DNA from: Diadophis punctatus similis
Taxonomy: Eukaryota > Chordata > Lepidosauria > Squamata > Dipsadidae
Assembly (NCBI GenBank): GCA_023053685.1
Contig: JALIGW010000002.1
Location: forward strand, 240,965,677 to 241,029,676
Length of the DNA: 64,000 bases
Direction: 5' to 3'
Both the position numbers and the translations under genes were made by a program. This document shows positions 34,920 through 47,019 of the stretch, piece by piece. Numbering within the stretch: position 1 is the stretch's first letter; every line of letters starts with the position of its first letter. The notes under the pieces were generated by a model. It worked only from the letters and a program-made list of their open reading frames with translations. It ran no database searches and was not told the DNA's origin.

Positions 34920-35105
34920 GAACCATATTTATATGGAGGGAAGTATGCACTGGGATACCTCAAGGTTTTGTCCTTAGCCCAGTGCTCTTTAACATTTCCA
35001 TAAATTATCTATGCAGTATATTGACATTGTAAACCACTCAGAGAGTGCAGTAAAGCACTATGGAGCAGTATATAAATTTAAGTACTATTGCTATTGCTAT
35101 ATGAG
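34920..35105 (+). mobile_element. Short LINE RT fragment plus LINE tail
   Basis: GGGATACCTCAAGGTTTTGT followed by CTTAGCCCAGTGCTCTTTAA encodes a decayed VPQG..L.P.LFN block. A tail of the type TATATAAATTTAAGTACTAT with GCTATT repeats follows. Confidence 0.55.
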
Positions 35106-35615
35106 AGGATAGAAGGGGAACAGAATACATTTATATTCCTTCCTTCCTCCTATTTTCCCCACAACAACAACCCTGTGAGATAGACTGGGCTGAGTGGAAC
35201 TGGTCCAAGGTTGCACAACTGTCTTCCATGCTAAAATGGGACTTGAACTAAAGGTCTCCCGCTTTCTAACCTGATGCTTCAACTATTGTCGAAGTTAAGG
35301 CATCAGTTTTGTTTTGTTTGTTTGTTTGTTTGTCTGTCTGTATAAATGCTCAAACTATATTCCAAATAGGGCTCCAGCTATGAGTAAAACGGCAGAGGAA
35401 GGGATCTTTCCATTCCTCCCTTCTGCTTAGAATTGTTACTTGAAGGAAGGGAGGGAAGAACAGGGAATGGACCACCTGCTTTCCTTCCTCCCCTGTTTAG
35501 ACTTCAGCTCCCACCCTTCCCTATGATTGGATGTGGCAAAGACAGTTGGCCTCTAGGCAGCTTTCAGAGAAGATGAGTTCTCCCTGATGAGTTCCTTAGC
35601 TAAATCAGGCTAGTA
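35106..35615. other. B-C spacer, no gene seen
   Basis: Contains a GTTT/GTCT microsatellite near 35310-35340. No gene was recognised. Confidence 0.4.
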
Positions 35616-35724
35616 AAACTTAGGGGATGCCCTCCTGTCATTTTCCATTATAATTTATTTTCACATTCACATGGCACACTTCTGAAAACTTCCCATTTGG
35701 AGACCAGCAGATCATGTGGCTTAT

Positions 35725-38095
35725 TAGTACCCTTGTCGTGGTCAGATCATTTCCTTCTGAGGTTGGATTTTATGGCATCACCCCTCCACCGCAAGGAGGC
35801 GGGACCGATGAAGTGGTTCCGCCCCAGGCGCCTAATGGAACCTGACGGATTCCAGAGGGAACTTGGGGAAATACCTGAATCCCTGGTACACAGTTCATCC
35901 GAGCCTCTGGTCGCTGCCTGGAATCAGGCGGCAGCGGGGGCTCTGGATCGGATTGCGCCTTTGCGACCTCTCCGTGGAAGTGGATCCAGGAGGGCTCCTT
36001 GGTTTACCGAGGAACTCCGGGAGATGAAGCACCACAAGAGACGTCTAGAGCGACGATGGAGATCTAGTAAAGCTGAGTCTGACCGGACACTTTTAAGAAC
36101 TTTCATTAAGTCTTACTTAGTGGCGATAAGGGCGGCAAAATGCTCACATTTTTCCGCTCTTATTGCATCCGCTGGCTCCCGCCCAGCCACCCTGTTTAGG
36201 GTGACCCGCACCCTTCTTGCTAAGGAGGAAGGCGGAGACCCCTTGCAGGGTAGAGCTGAGGAATTTTCTCGGTTTCTGGCGGATAAAGTCACTCAGATTC
36301 GGACAGACCTGGACTCCGATTGGGCAGTACAGGCCGAGGTGACTGGGGTAGGTCTTAGTCCGGTTATATGGGATAGGTTTGAACCGGTGACTCCTGAGGA
36401 TGTGGACAAGGCCATAGGAGCTATGAGCTCCGCCACTTGTTTATTGGACCTGTGCCCTTCCTGGCTGGTTTCGGCCACCAGGGAGGTTTCACGCGGCTGG
36501 CTCCAGGCATTGGTCAACGCTTCTCTGAGAGAGGGGTCCGTCCCGCAGCCCTTAAAAGCTGCGGTGGTGAGATCCCTCCTCAAGAAGCCTTCTCTGGACC
36601 CGGCGGATTTAAAGAACTTCCGTCCAGTCTCCAACCTTCCATTCGCGGGGAAGGTTGTTGAGAAAGTGGTGGCACTCCAACTCCTACGACTGTTGGATGA
36701 CACTGATTTTCTGGATCCCTTTCAATCTGGTTTCAGGTGCGGCTACAGTACGGAAACGGCTTTGGTCACCCTGATGGACGATCTCTGGCGAGCCCGGGAT
36801 AGGGGTCACTCCTCTATCCTGGTGCTATTTGACCTCTCAGCGGCCTTCGATACCATTTACCATGGTATCCTTCTGCGTCGTCTCGGAGAGGTGGGGGTGG
36901 GCGGCACTGTTTTGCAGTGGTTCTCCTCCTTCCTCTCTGACAGGACGCAGTCGGTGTTGACAGGGGGGCAGATGTCGAGCCCTAGGCCCCTACTATGTGG
37001 GGTGCTGCAGGGTTCGGTCCTCTCGCCCATCCTGTTTAACATCTACATGAAGCCATTGGGTGAGATCATCCGACGACACGGGGTGAGGTATCAGCAATAT
37101 GCTGATGATACCCAGTTGTACATCTCCACCCCGTCTCAATTCGGGGAAGCCGTAGACGTAATGGGCCGCTGCCCGGCCGATGTTAGGGTCTGGATGGGGA
37201 AGAACCATCTAAAACTTAACCCTGACAAGACTGAGTGGCTCTGGATATTGCCTCCTAAGGACTTGACCAACTGTCCCTCCTTGGTTCTTGGGGGGGAGAA
37301 ATTAGCTCCCTCAGAACGGGTTCGCAATTTGGGTGTCCTTCTAGATCCACAGCTTAAATTGGAGCAACATCTTTCAGCTGTGGCTAGGGGGACCTTTGCA
37401 CAAGTACGCCTTGTGCACCAATTGTGACCCTACTTGGAGAAGGAGGCACTTCTCACAGTCACTCATGCCCTTATCACCTCACGGCTGGATTACTGCAATG
37501 CGCTCTACATGGGGCTACCCTTGAAGAGTGTCCGGCGACTGCAATTGGTGCAAAATGCAGCTGCGCGAGCTGTGGTGGGTGTACCCAGATGCACCCACGT
37601 AACACCGATCCTCCGCCAGCTGCATCGGTTGCCCATTAGTCTCCGGATCCAATTCAAGGTGTTGGTCGTTACCTTTAAAGCCCTACATGGCTCAGGGCCA
37701 GGTTACCTTTGGGACCGCATCCTGCCGCATACCTCCCTACGACCGGTTAGGTCCCACAGAGTGGGTCTCCTCCAGGTCCCATCGACCAAGCAATGCCGGT
37801 TGGCGGGGCCGAGGGGGAGAGCCTTCTCTGTGGGAGCCCCCTCCCTTTGGAACCAACTCTCTCCAGAGATCAGGATTATCCCCACCCTGCTGGCCTTCCG
37901 TAAAGCGATAAAAACTTGGCTCTTCCGGCAGGCGGGGTATGAATGAAAGTTTTTTAAATTATGGATAGTATTTTAACATGGCTTTTTTAAAAAAAATTGT
38001 TTTTACCTATTATATGTTTCTATATATGCTGTGAGCCGCCCAGAGTCCCTCGGGAGTTGGGCACATAGAAATTTTAATAAATAAATAAAATAAAT
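35725..38095 (+). mobile_element. Nearly open L2 LINE, 5'-truncated in the endonuclease
   Basis: The frame runs from the end of the AP endonuclease (LSWSDHFLL near 35735) through the RT: FRPVSNLPFAGKVVEKVVAL, ILVLFDLSAAFDTI, LQGSVLSPILFNIYMKPLGE, YADDTQLYIS (catalytic YADD near 37100), NPDKTEWLWIL. It continues past a single TGA at 37425-37427 into YLEKEALLTVTHALITSR and ends at 37946. The stop replaces the Arg of the related QLRPYLEKE (CGA to TGA, a CpG-type change). The tail is (AATA)n. Young compared with the other L2 pieces here. Confidence 0.9.
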
Positions 38096-38426
38096 TGTCA
38101 CGCAGTGATTTTATGTTGCCTGTTACATGTATATGCAGGGAGATGCGGGGAGATGCATCCCTATCAAATATAATGGTTTATTCCTGAGCACGTGATTAAT
38201 GTTCCTAGTACGCATGTGTACATTCCATTCCTTCCTTTTGTTCTATGCTTCATGACGAAGCAAGATCTCTTTTATATAGCCAGTATGTGAACTTATTATT
38301 TTTATATCAAAATAAATATCTTATTCATTAGAATTATAATGCGGTTTATTTTGACAATGTCAGAGTTCCAGGAAAAGATTCATTTCGCCTCTGATAAGAG
38401 TAATTCTCCTTCTAACATAAATAAAT
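38096..38426. other. Extra 330 bp after the L2 tail, ending in its own AATA run
   Basis: The A-B spacer reads GTGGCTTATTTGGATAAGAG without interruption. Here the L2 and this extra block sit between GTGGCTTATT and TTGGATAAG. It ends ACATAAATAAATAAAT. Either it was carried along as a 3' transduction or it is a separate insertion. Confidence 0.5.
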
Positions 38427-38477
38427 AAATTTGGATAAGAGACTAATGTGGTCCCAGGCAATCTTCTTCCTTCATTC

Positions 38478-38742
38478 CAGTGGGGAAATCTACTTACCTT
38501 CCTTACTAGTTCAGAAGCGCGTGCTTTGCGTGCGAGAGTGCCCCCATTGTGCACGCTTTTTCATCCTCTGCGCATGCACAGAAGGCTTTGCGCATGCGCA
38601 GATGGTTAAAAACATGAAAATGGTAACGTCCGGGTGGGTGGGCAGAGCATCATGCTGCTGCCGCTACCAGTTCTCTGAACCACTGGCAGCCACCACTACC
38701 GGTACACACGTACCAGGCCGAACCGGTAGCATTTCACCCCTG
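38478..38742. mobile_element. hAT MITE
   Basis: Paralogous to 13904-14172, with CTTCATTC on both sides. Confidence 0.85.
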
Positions 38743-39059
38743 CTTCATTCTCAAATCAAGTTTTCACAGAGGGCGTTGCGTCTTCCAGGGACTGTTTTGT
38801 AGTGGGGTCAGTTCCAGGAAAAAAAAAAACATGTCCAGAAAGGGTGTGATGAATCAGCACTGAAGTCATGGAATTCTGAGTTCCCATAAGGATTATGATG
38901 TCACCTAACCACTGCAGAAATAACTGGGAAGCTCATCCAGAATGTTGCCAATGGAGGTGGGGATGTTCATCTGTATGTTATTGACACCCAGCTCTACTAC
39001 CCTCATCTACTTTCATGAATAAGTCATAGAGAGAAAGAGAGCTTGTTTACACAGACTTA

Positions 39060-40043
39060 CCGTATTTTTCGGAGTATAAGACGCACCGGAGTATAAGACG
39101 CACCTTAGTTTTGGGGGAGGAAAACAAGGAAAAAGGCCTCTGCCTCCAAGCAATTTGCCAAACAGCAAACAGCACAGATGATATACACTGTTTGCTGTGT
39201 ATTTCTGTTCATGTGTGCCTGACCCATAGAAATAGCAAAGAATTGGAGAAATGTACATAATGCCAGAAAGTTTTCTTAAATGTAATCACACCAACTCCTC
39301 CAATAATAACAGAGCTGGAAGGGACCTTGGAGGTCTTCTAGTCTAACCCTCTGTTTAGGCAGGAACCCTACACCACTTCAGTTCTAACTTCAGTTCCAAT
39401 TGTCCTAACTGTCAGGAAATTTACTGAACAGAACACTATTACATTTCAGATCTTTAAATTTTATGTGGCTTTCTGGAAGTATACATTCTCTGCTATTAAA
39501 AAGAAGATACAAAAGCACTAGGCCTCTTCAGAGCAAGCATTTATTTTAAAAAGCTTCTTCATTTTGTTAAGTTGTCTAAAACAATAATAAAGCAGTCTTT
39601 AAAAAATAAGTCTAATAATTTGAACACTCTACAAACATTTAAGAAAGTAATAGAATCTGCCTCTACCTAGGATAGAACTCACAGCTTCCTGATTGTGAGG
39701 CAAGAGCTCTTTCCTCTAGGCTAAACAGCTTGCAGTTTACTTCCTTTCAATTTCAGCAGTCAAACATTGCCCAGCAGTCTATTTCAATTTGTTTCCTCAC
39801 AGCCACCATAGTTAGCTTCATTTTAGTGGCTTCTGAGTCAGCTGAGTGTTGGGAGTCAGATACTTTCTTCTTGTGCTAATCAGGTTTTGCCCTGTTTGCT
39901 GTAAGAGGTAAATTGCTGGCAGGCAGAGGCCAAAGGGTGGGGTGACTGGGTGGGTGGGGCTACATTCAGTGTATAAGACGCACCCAAGTTTTCACCCTCT
40001 TTTTGAAGGTAAAAAGGTGCGTCTTGTACTCCGAAAAATACGG
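39060..40043. mobile_element. 984-bp TA-target element (CCGTATTTTTCGGAG ends)
   Basis: Terminal inverted repeats CCGTATTTTTCGGAGTATAA and its complement flank the unit, with TA on both sides. The empty site in the A-B spacer (14479-14490, CTTAGATTTTCATATCC) proves the exact insertion and the TA duplication. Inside are a CR1-like 3' end (39305-39375, GGAAGGGACCTTGGAGGTCT) and a tRNA-like stretch on the minus strand (about 39660-39740). There is no transposase, so it is nonautonomous. Confidence 0.8.
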
Positions 40044-40083
40044 TAGATTTTGATATCCAGAAAAGATTATTGGTAGTTCACTT

Positions 40084-40299
40084 CAGGGATGAAATGCTAC
40101 CAGTATGGCCCAGTTCGTGTGTAGAGGTAGCGGCGGCAGCACGAAGCTCTGCCCACCCACCCGGACATCGCCATTTTCTTTTTTTTAACCCTCTGTGCAT
40201 GCACAAAGTGTTCTGCGCATGCGCAGAGGGTGTAAAAGCACATGCACGCGACCAGAGCACTTCCGAACCAGTAGGAAAGGTAAGTGGATTTCACTGCTG
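40084..40299. mobile_element. hAT MITE
   Basis: Paralogous to 14519-14765, with GTTCACTT on both sides (40076-40083, 40300-40307). Confidence 0.85.
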
Positions 40300-40307
40300 G
40301 TTCACTT

Positions 40308-40927
40308 CCTTCTATCCAGGACAAAGCACATAAACAATGCTTGAGCAGGGTCTGCAGTATTGTCTGGGATGCTACACATCCTCTTCATGACATTTTTCCT
40401 TGTTATGCTCTAGGAGGAGGTTTTTAATGTGTGCCAGTGTGCTCGCAGTAAAAAAATTGACAATAAAAGTTATCTTAATCATATTAATCCCACCTAAGGA
40501 AAAAGACTCCATCCTCTTTTGGGGAGTCTTATTTCTTCTCTGTCTGTTTTTGTTAATACAACTATCTCATTTCTTATTCTGTCCTTCACTGGCCGCTTGA
40601 GAATTTTAATCATTAATTCGTTTATTTTATTGTTTGATGATTGCGACACCCAGAAAAATATGGCAGGCTTCACTTAATCCTCCAGGGAAAGATTGAAGGC
40701 AAATCAGGTCCAGGCAGAAGAAGAACATAATGGCTTCAAAATCTAAGGGACTGGTTTGGACAAACTCAACAGCACTTTTTCATGTGGCTGTTGATAAAAA
40801 TAGGATCGCTAACATGATGGCCAACGTCCAATGACGGATATGGCACAAGAAGAAGAAGTAGTTTGATACAAGCCCAGTAATAACTGCAAAGAAAAAAATA
40901 TCATGAATCTAAGAAACAATTTTAATA
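40308..40927. other. 3' flank of V2R-C with a LINE 3' end
   Basis: Equivalent of 14774-15515. The LINE C-terminal remnant (GKIEGKSGPGRRR) is at about 40685-40850. Nothing else was recognised. Confidence 0.5.
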
Positions 40928-41832
40928 TTATTTTTCTACTTTTATCATTAGATGTTCCTTAGTGTTTAGATCTGGCCTCAGGATAATAATATAGCACTTG
41001 GGGAAGAAGATGCATCCCAGCAGTCCAGCACTGGAGGCCAAGATGGAAAAAACCTGAACAGCCACCATGTATTTGCCTTTGGTGCTCAGGTAGGTGGGCA
41101 CGAAGGAGACCCAGACACTGCAGAAGACCAGCATGCTGAAGGTGATCAGCTTGGCTTCGTTGAATGCCCCAGGCAGGTTTCTGGCCAGGAAAGCTACCGT
41201 GAAACAAATGAAAGCTAAGAAACCCATGTAGCCAAGGACAACATAAAACATGGTGACAGAGCCTTCATTGCATTGAAGGATGATCTCTCCAGGCTGGGAG
41301 TGCAGGTCAGAATCAGGGAATGGGGGAGAAACTCCAAGCCAGATGGAGCAGATGATAATTTGGACAGCAGAACCAGAAAGGATGATGGAGTTGGCCAAGC
41401 TTTTCCCCAACCATCTCTTCACTCGGTTTCCTGGTTTTGTGGCCAGAAATGCCAGCACCACTGTGATTGTTTTGGCCAACACAGAAGACACAGCTACTGA
41501 GAAGACAATGCTGAACACTGTTTGTTGGAGAAAGCAGGTGGCTTTTCTTGGCTGGCCAATGAAGAGAAAGGCAGAGAAGAAGCAAAGCAGGAGGGAGACC
41601 AGGAGGATGTAGGAGAGGTCCTGGTTGTTGGCTTTGACAATGGGAGTTTCTAGGTATTTAATGAATATGATTAAAATGAATCCTGTGGTTAGGAACAAGA
41701 ATAGGGCAAAGGAGACCAGAATGATGCCCAGATGTTCTTCATAAGTCAGGAAGGTTATAACTTTTGGGATACATTGGATTCTTTTCTCATTTGGATATTG
41801 ATCATCTGGGCACTTGATACATTTTTCAGTAT
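40928..41832 (-). CDS. V2R-C exon 6 (seven-transmembrane domain)
   Basis: 905 bp from TTTTCTCAG to [22 protein letters not shown]1 [18 protein letters not shown], then [36 protein letters not shown] and [15 protein letters not shown]. The open frame continues upstream into intron 5 by chance. The acceptor at 41833-41834 sets the real start. Confidence 0.95.
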
Positions 41833-41979
41833 CTGAGAAAATAAAATAAAGTTTTTTTATAATCTTTCCTTTCAAATTTGAAGACAAACCATTTGATGAC
41901 AGCTGGTACTGAGAGACTGGAAAGCCATAGTAAATGATAATTAGGAGCACATACATACACATATACATAATTGTACAAG

Positions 41980-42254
41980 CAGACGTCGGTTCTACTTACC
42001 TTCCCTACTGGTTCTGATTGCGATGGAAGTGTGCATTTTTGCAAATCACATTGTGCAAAATGCCCAGAAATGACCCTCTGTGCATGAGCAGAAACCTTTG
42101 CGCATGCGCAGAGGGGTTTTTTCCAAGCTGCGGCAACCAGAGGACCAGTTCAGGAGCGTGGGCCGCTCATCATCGCTGCCGGTTCATCAAGAGGTGGTAA
42201 ATTTCCGCTACCAGTTCTAAAGAACTGGTCCGAACCGGCAGCAACCCACCACTG
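41980..42254. mobile_element. hAT MITE in intron 5 of V2R-C
   Basis: TGTACAAG on both sides. Same insertion as 16569-16873, with an internal deletion near 42040. Confidence 0.8.
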
Positions 42255-42812
42255 TGTACAAGTATATACAATATCATAAAAAGAATAAGAAAAACAAAAC
42301 CTAAAGAGAAATACTGTCATCACAGCTACCCTTCTCTGAGACCACCCACATTTTCATCATGCTCTGACCTCACCGTATCCCAACACTTGGGAGGAGAGCC
42401 ATTTCTTAGTTTTAATGGTAACACATGCTTGCTTGATTATTTATTTATTTATGAAACTTGTATGAAACCCATCTCACCAGAGATAACTCTAGGTGTCTTA
42501 TAGACATTCAATTAAAGAATAAATAAGGATCATAAGTTTAAAATTCAATTAAAGTAAAACTAACTAGGATGGAGAGGGAGGGAGCAAAGTGCATGCTGTG
42601 TTTTCTCATACCCCTTGAATCAAATTGCTCTCCCTCCATCGGTCTTCCCAAATTGATCTTTCTGCTTATATGGCTCTATAATCTTAAACAAAAATTGATG
42701 GATGGATGGATGGATGGGAGGATACACCTTTTGGCTTGTACAGTAAAGTTAGTTTGATAAAAATTGACCTGAAATCAATCAATTTTCAAAGACTTTAGAT
42801 ATTCCTAATAAA

Positions 42813-42840
42813 GGTTAGGGTTAGGGTTAGGGTTAGGGTT
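42813..42840 (+). repeat. Short interstitial telomeric repeat (GGTTAG)n
   Basis: 28 bp of perfect telomere-type repeat (four and a half units) in intron 5 of gene C only. Genes B (about 17420) and D (about 57835) read straight through with AAGAGAGGTAAAC / AAGAAAGGTAAAC. AAAGGT is present on both sides of the insertion. Confidence 0.9.
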
Positions 42841-43084
42841 ATAAAGGTAAATATGGAATGACACTTTAAAAGTGAGAATTGGAAAAGATATTTCCTCTGG
42901 CAGAAGTAACCTCAATCCATCATTTCTTCCTATAGTAACACATCCTTCAAGATCTTTGTTTTATTCCTCCATAATGTTGAAAATTAAAAAACAAACAGTC
43001 ATGCTTAGATGTATCTCTTTTAACATGCACATTGACCATAAAGATGTGGATAAATCCAGAATAATTTCCTCTAGTTTCACCCAC

Positions 43085-43211
43085 TTTCCTGAGTGGAGAT
43101 GGTCCCCTCTGGACAAGGAACACAGTCATAGCAGCAAATTGGCTCTCCTTCTCGTTTCCGCTTGACAAATCCAGGATGACAATTTTCCACACATTTGGAC
43201 TGAGGCAGAGA
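43085..43211 (-). CDS. V2R-C exon 5 (NCD3G cysteine-rich linker)
   Basis: 127 bp: SLPQSKCVENCHPGFVKRKR then EGEPICCYDCVPCPEGTIS. Acceptor TGCTTAG, donor A|GTGGGT. The cysteine pattern is intact. It differs from B in a basic stretch (KRKREGE against KQAREGE). Confidence 0.9.
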
Positions 43212-43484
43212 CTAAGCAGAAAACAAGGAATGCCAAAGAAAATCTGTGAGGATTCAACATCCACAGAAAATGGATGTAGATATGAACATTAGCCAAATAA
43301 ATATTAAAATCCCCGACTAGTTCCAGACAGTTATAGGAGATAGAACTACTGACATATTTTTCATTTGGTTCCTACCTTTTGATTCTGGTAGATTACAGGG
43401 CAAGAAAGGGCTTTTCTACTTAATGAAGTCTGGTGGGATGGAACTGAGAAAATATTTAAGCATTTATTAACACTTTATATTAAG

Positions 43485-43704
43485 GGACATAGTGGCTCAG
43501 TGGCTAAGACAATGAACCTGTCAATCAGAAAAGTTGGCAGTTTGGTGGTTCAAATCCCTAGTGCTGGGTAACGGAGTGAGATCCCGTTAATTGTCCCAGC
43601 TTCTGCCAACATAGGAGTTCGAAAGTATGTAAAAATGCAAGTAGGAAAAATAGGTACCACCCTTGGTGGGAAGGTAACAGTGTTCTGTGCGCCTTCGTCA
43701 TTTA
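43485..43704 (+). mobile_element. Sauria-like SINE, left part (split by a DNA transposon)
   Basis: tRNA-like head with TGGCTCAGTGGCTAAGA and GGTTCAAATCC, as at 18081-18427. The body is interrupted at the TA in CATTTA by the 1.7-kb element and continues at 45412. Confidence 0.8.
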
Positions 43705-43856
43705 CCGTATGTTCTGGCGTATAAGATGACTGGGCGTATAAGACGACCCCCATCTTTTCCAGTTAAATTATAGAGTTTGGGATATACTCGCCTTATAAGA
43801 CTACCCCTCCTACCATCTTTCTTTTTCTTTCTGTTTTCCTTCCTTCCTAACATATT

Positions 43857-44108
<252 letters not shown>

Positions 44109-44194
44109 TTTTTTTCTTCTGTCTGAAGAAGCACAATCAGGAATGGTCTTTGTGGATGGGTAGCAGCCAAGGCACCACACTTGCAGAAGGGGAA

Positions 44195-44470
44195 CACAGT
44201 GAAAAGGCTAAGATATGCTGAAGCTCAAAAAAATTGGACTAATGATCAGTGGAAAAGAGTATTATGGAATGATGAACCCAAGTTTGAAATTTTTGGATCC
44301 AATTTGTTGAAACTCTATGTGAGAAGAGTTGGAGAGAGATGGACAAATGAGTGTTTGTCGCCTTCAAGGGAACATGGTGGAGCGTCTGACCTGTTTGGGG
44401 CTGCATTTCTGCCAGTGGTGTTGGCAATATTGATGGGATCATGAATGCTGAAAAGTACAGATAGGTTTTA
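44195..44470 (+). pseudogene. Tc1-type transposase fragment
   Basis: RLRYAEAQKNWTNDQWKRVL followed by WNDEPKFEIFGSN is the Tc1 block around the second catalytic acidic residue (W-DE-KF). It continues VRRVGERW and, after a frameshift, GGASDLFGAAF. Only the middle of the catalytic domain remains, so it is dead. It may be the former transposase source or an independent nested copy. Confidence 0.75.
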
Positions 44471-44626
44471 ATTCATCATGCCATTCCTTCTGGAAAGTGC
44501 CTGAATGGGAGGGGAATGGGTTCCTTTCTTGTGAATAAACAAGCAAAAGGCTTATTTAATAGGCCTTTTGGATTTCTTTGTAAAGGAGCCATTCCACTTT
44601 TTCCTCTTGTTATTTTTGCTTTAAAG

Positions 44627-44761
44627 CAGGGGTCCCCGAACTTGGCAACTTTAAGACTTGTGGACTTCAATTCCCAGAATTCTCCAGCCAGCATAGCTGG
44701 CTGGAGAATTCTGAGAGCTGAAGTCCACAAGTCTTAGAGTTGCCAAGTTTGAAGACCTCTG
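44627..44761. mobile_element. Palindromic hAT MITE, 135 bp
   Basis: CAGGGGTCCCCGAACTTGGC at the left and its inverted relative ending GACCTCTG at the right, flanked by a perfect 8-bp CTTTAAAG. The two halves meet at CCAGCATAGCTGG. Confidence 0.85.
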
Positions 44762-45411
44762 CTTTAAAGGCATGTTTTGCAGCAGTAGAGTTCCTAAATT
44801 ACAAGCAAGCTGTCAACAGAAATCCTGATTTCTGCATTGCTCAGCAGCGCCCCAGTCACCCCCTCCCCGCAGTGGCTTCAATGAAGAGGTTAAGGGCAGA
44901 GAGCTTTTATGCCTAGAGGGGAGGTAGGAAAGGGGAAAGAGGGGGTTGGGAACCAAGTTTCCTTTCCCTCCCACCCCCCTTCGTGGTCTCCCGACGTCTT
45001 TTACACCAAGTGCTGTGGACGCTGCGAGTGGGGGAGGGGACGGGGGGGAAGGAGGAGGAGGGGGAATCCCCAGGTGCAGGAGGGAAAGAGAGTGAGGTGA
45101 AGTTTCCCCAGTTGCGTCCCCTCCCCTTCCGAGTCTCTGCCTTTCCTTGCAAGGTTTTCTGCTCCGTGGGAACCGCTGCGCTGCTGCTTCTCCTCCTCAG
45201 TTGCTGCATCTGATAACAGCTCTCCGATCCCCTTAAAATCCTCCCTACGAGCCCCCCTTCCCCCCCCCCGAAGCCCAACATTTGATGCAGCCTGGCTCCC
45301 AGTGGGAGATCGCCTGATGTTAAGACAATACCCGGCGTATAAGACGACCCCCAACTTTTGAGAAGCTTTTCCTGGGTTAAAAAGTCGTCTTATACGCCGG
45401 AACATACGGTA

Positions 45412-45534
45412 GTCATGCTGGACACATGACCACGGAGACGTCTTCGGACAGTGCTGGGTCTTCGGCTTTGAAACGGAGATGAGCACCCCCCAGAGTTGGC
45501 AACCACTAGCACATATGTGCAAGGGGAACATTAA
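45412..45534 (+). mobile_element. Sauria-like SINE, right part
   Basis: Continuation of 43485-43704 (CGTCTTCGGACAGTGCTGGG, AAACGGAGATGAGCACC, ending near GGGGAACATTAAC). Confidence 0.8.
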
Positions 45535-45638
45535 CACTTTATATAATATTTTAATTGGTTAACTGTAAGCCATCTAGAGTCACCTCTGGAAGATGGGCAT
45601 CATAGAAGTTTAAAAATGAAAAAAAGTTACAACCAGTG

Positions 45639-45844
45639 TGTTGGGTTCTGGGACTGAAGAGGCTTGAGACAGGCTTCAAGACAAATAGTTCTTCATTGCA
45701 ACTCTGTACAAGATCCAGCAGAGAGCCAGTCTGACAGCTAGCCCTTCTATAGGGAGCTGTCAGATGGCTCAAGCAATCAGCAGTCTCCATTTTCCCGCCT
45801 GAATGGAGGACCTGGTTGTAACCAGACAGTCTGGATATCTAACA
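45639..45844. repeat. Solo LTR-like element
   Basis: Paralogous to 18510-18715: CAGTG then TGTTGGG at the left. The right end is slightly mutated (AACA then AAGTG). Confidence 0.5.
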
Positions 45845-47019
45845 AAGTGGGTCCCACTTCATGGTTGTATTAACTAACATTCCTCCATTTTTTATATAGA
45901 TTTTAAAGTCCGATGATCTATAGATATTAATTTTTAATTTATTAAACTTTTTTCCATTAACTTTTTGAAAATAGAATAAAATTGTGATGAAGAAACTTCT
46001 GACCAGTTGCTCTTCCAGACTATATAAAACATCGCAAAGCTGTTCGACTTTGAAAGTGTCTAAAACCATCCCTAGTAAAAATACGAAGGAACATTTCCTT
46101 ACAAATTAAGGCTGTCGGCGTTAAAAGTGGTGTTAATTTGTATGTTTATTTCCAAAATTTATCTGGTTACCAATTCTAGCAAAGAAAAGATTTAAAGTTA
46201 CCTCTTATTTTCCAAAACTGGAGTGAGATGAGATGGAGGTGAGGTCATGAGAATCTCTCCCTCAAAAAAAACTAAGACATCTTTTACTGAAGCACACGTG
46301 ACATGAGTATGGGCCATGTGTGGAAAAGGTATAGTTTTAAATCCCAACTAGATATCCAAGAAAAGGTCCTTTCAGTTGAAAAGCTAAAATTAGCTGAAAT
46401 CAACTGACATAGAAAGAGAAACCCACATCTTTTAATAGTTAACTTTTGACCCTCTTTTTGGCCAAGAGAGACATAAAGTAGCTAACAATTGAGATAAACC
46501 ATTGCATCCAAGGGTTATCAGATGAAATGCCCTCTTACAAGTCAAAGACCAGATCTAAGTAGCATTTCCTTTCCATTTGTTCCTCGTTACTTCCAATACC
46601 AAGAAGGCCTTTTCTTTCAATCAAAGTCTTGTTTCATCACTTAAGTTTTCTAAGTTGGGGCATATTCTGACATTAAAACAATAAATTATTTCATATAAAC
46701 TGAAAGCCTTGGACCTTCTTACGAGCAGAAGGCTTATTGCCATATCCCAGTGGGCATAGACCATCACAGACTATAGAACGTTCCTCAACCAGGACATAGT
46801 GACTCCTAATTCTATTCAACAGAGTTCACCATTATAGCATCTGAAGGACATTTGGATCAATATTACTGAGCCTCCCGATCTGCTTAAAGAAACTATAAGA
46901 TTTCTTCCCAAGACGTTCAATTCTCAATGAAGTTCATCTACATTCGAACTAGTCTTGGCCCATTTGGACTGGGTCTTAGAGCTTTGGAAAGCAGAGAAAA
47001 CAGCGATTTTTCCACCCAC
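45845..47019. other. Intron 4 of V2R-C, no gene seen
   Basis: Clearly homologous to 118-1299 but with many substitutions and small indels. No gene was recognised. Confidence 0.55.

Noticed and set aside
38097..38356. A solo LTR (TGTCACG to TTTTGACA, with AATAAA)
   Set aside because: Ends are suggestive but no matching 5-bp duplication is visible. A 3' transduction or other repeat is equally possible.
44909..45281. Possible small gene in the GC-rich block (frames on both strands)
   Set aside because: Lies inside the 1.7-kb TA-target element. Composition explains the open frames and no domain was recognised.
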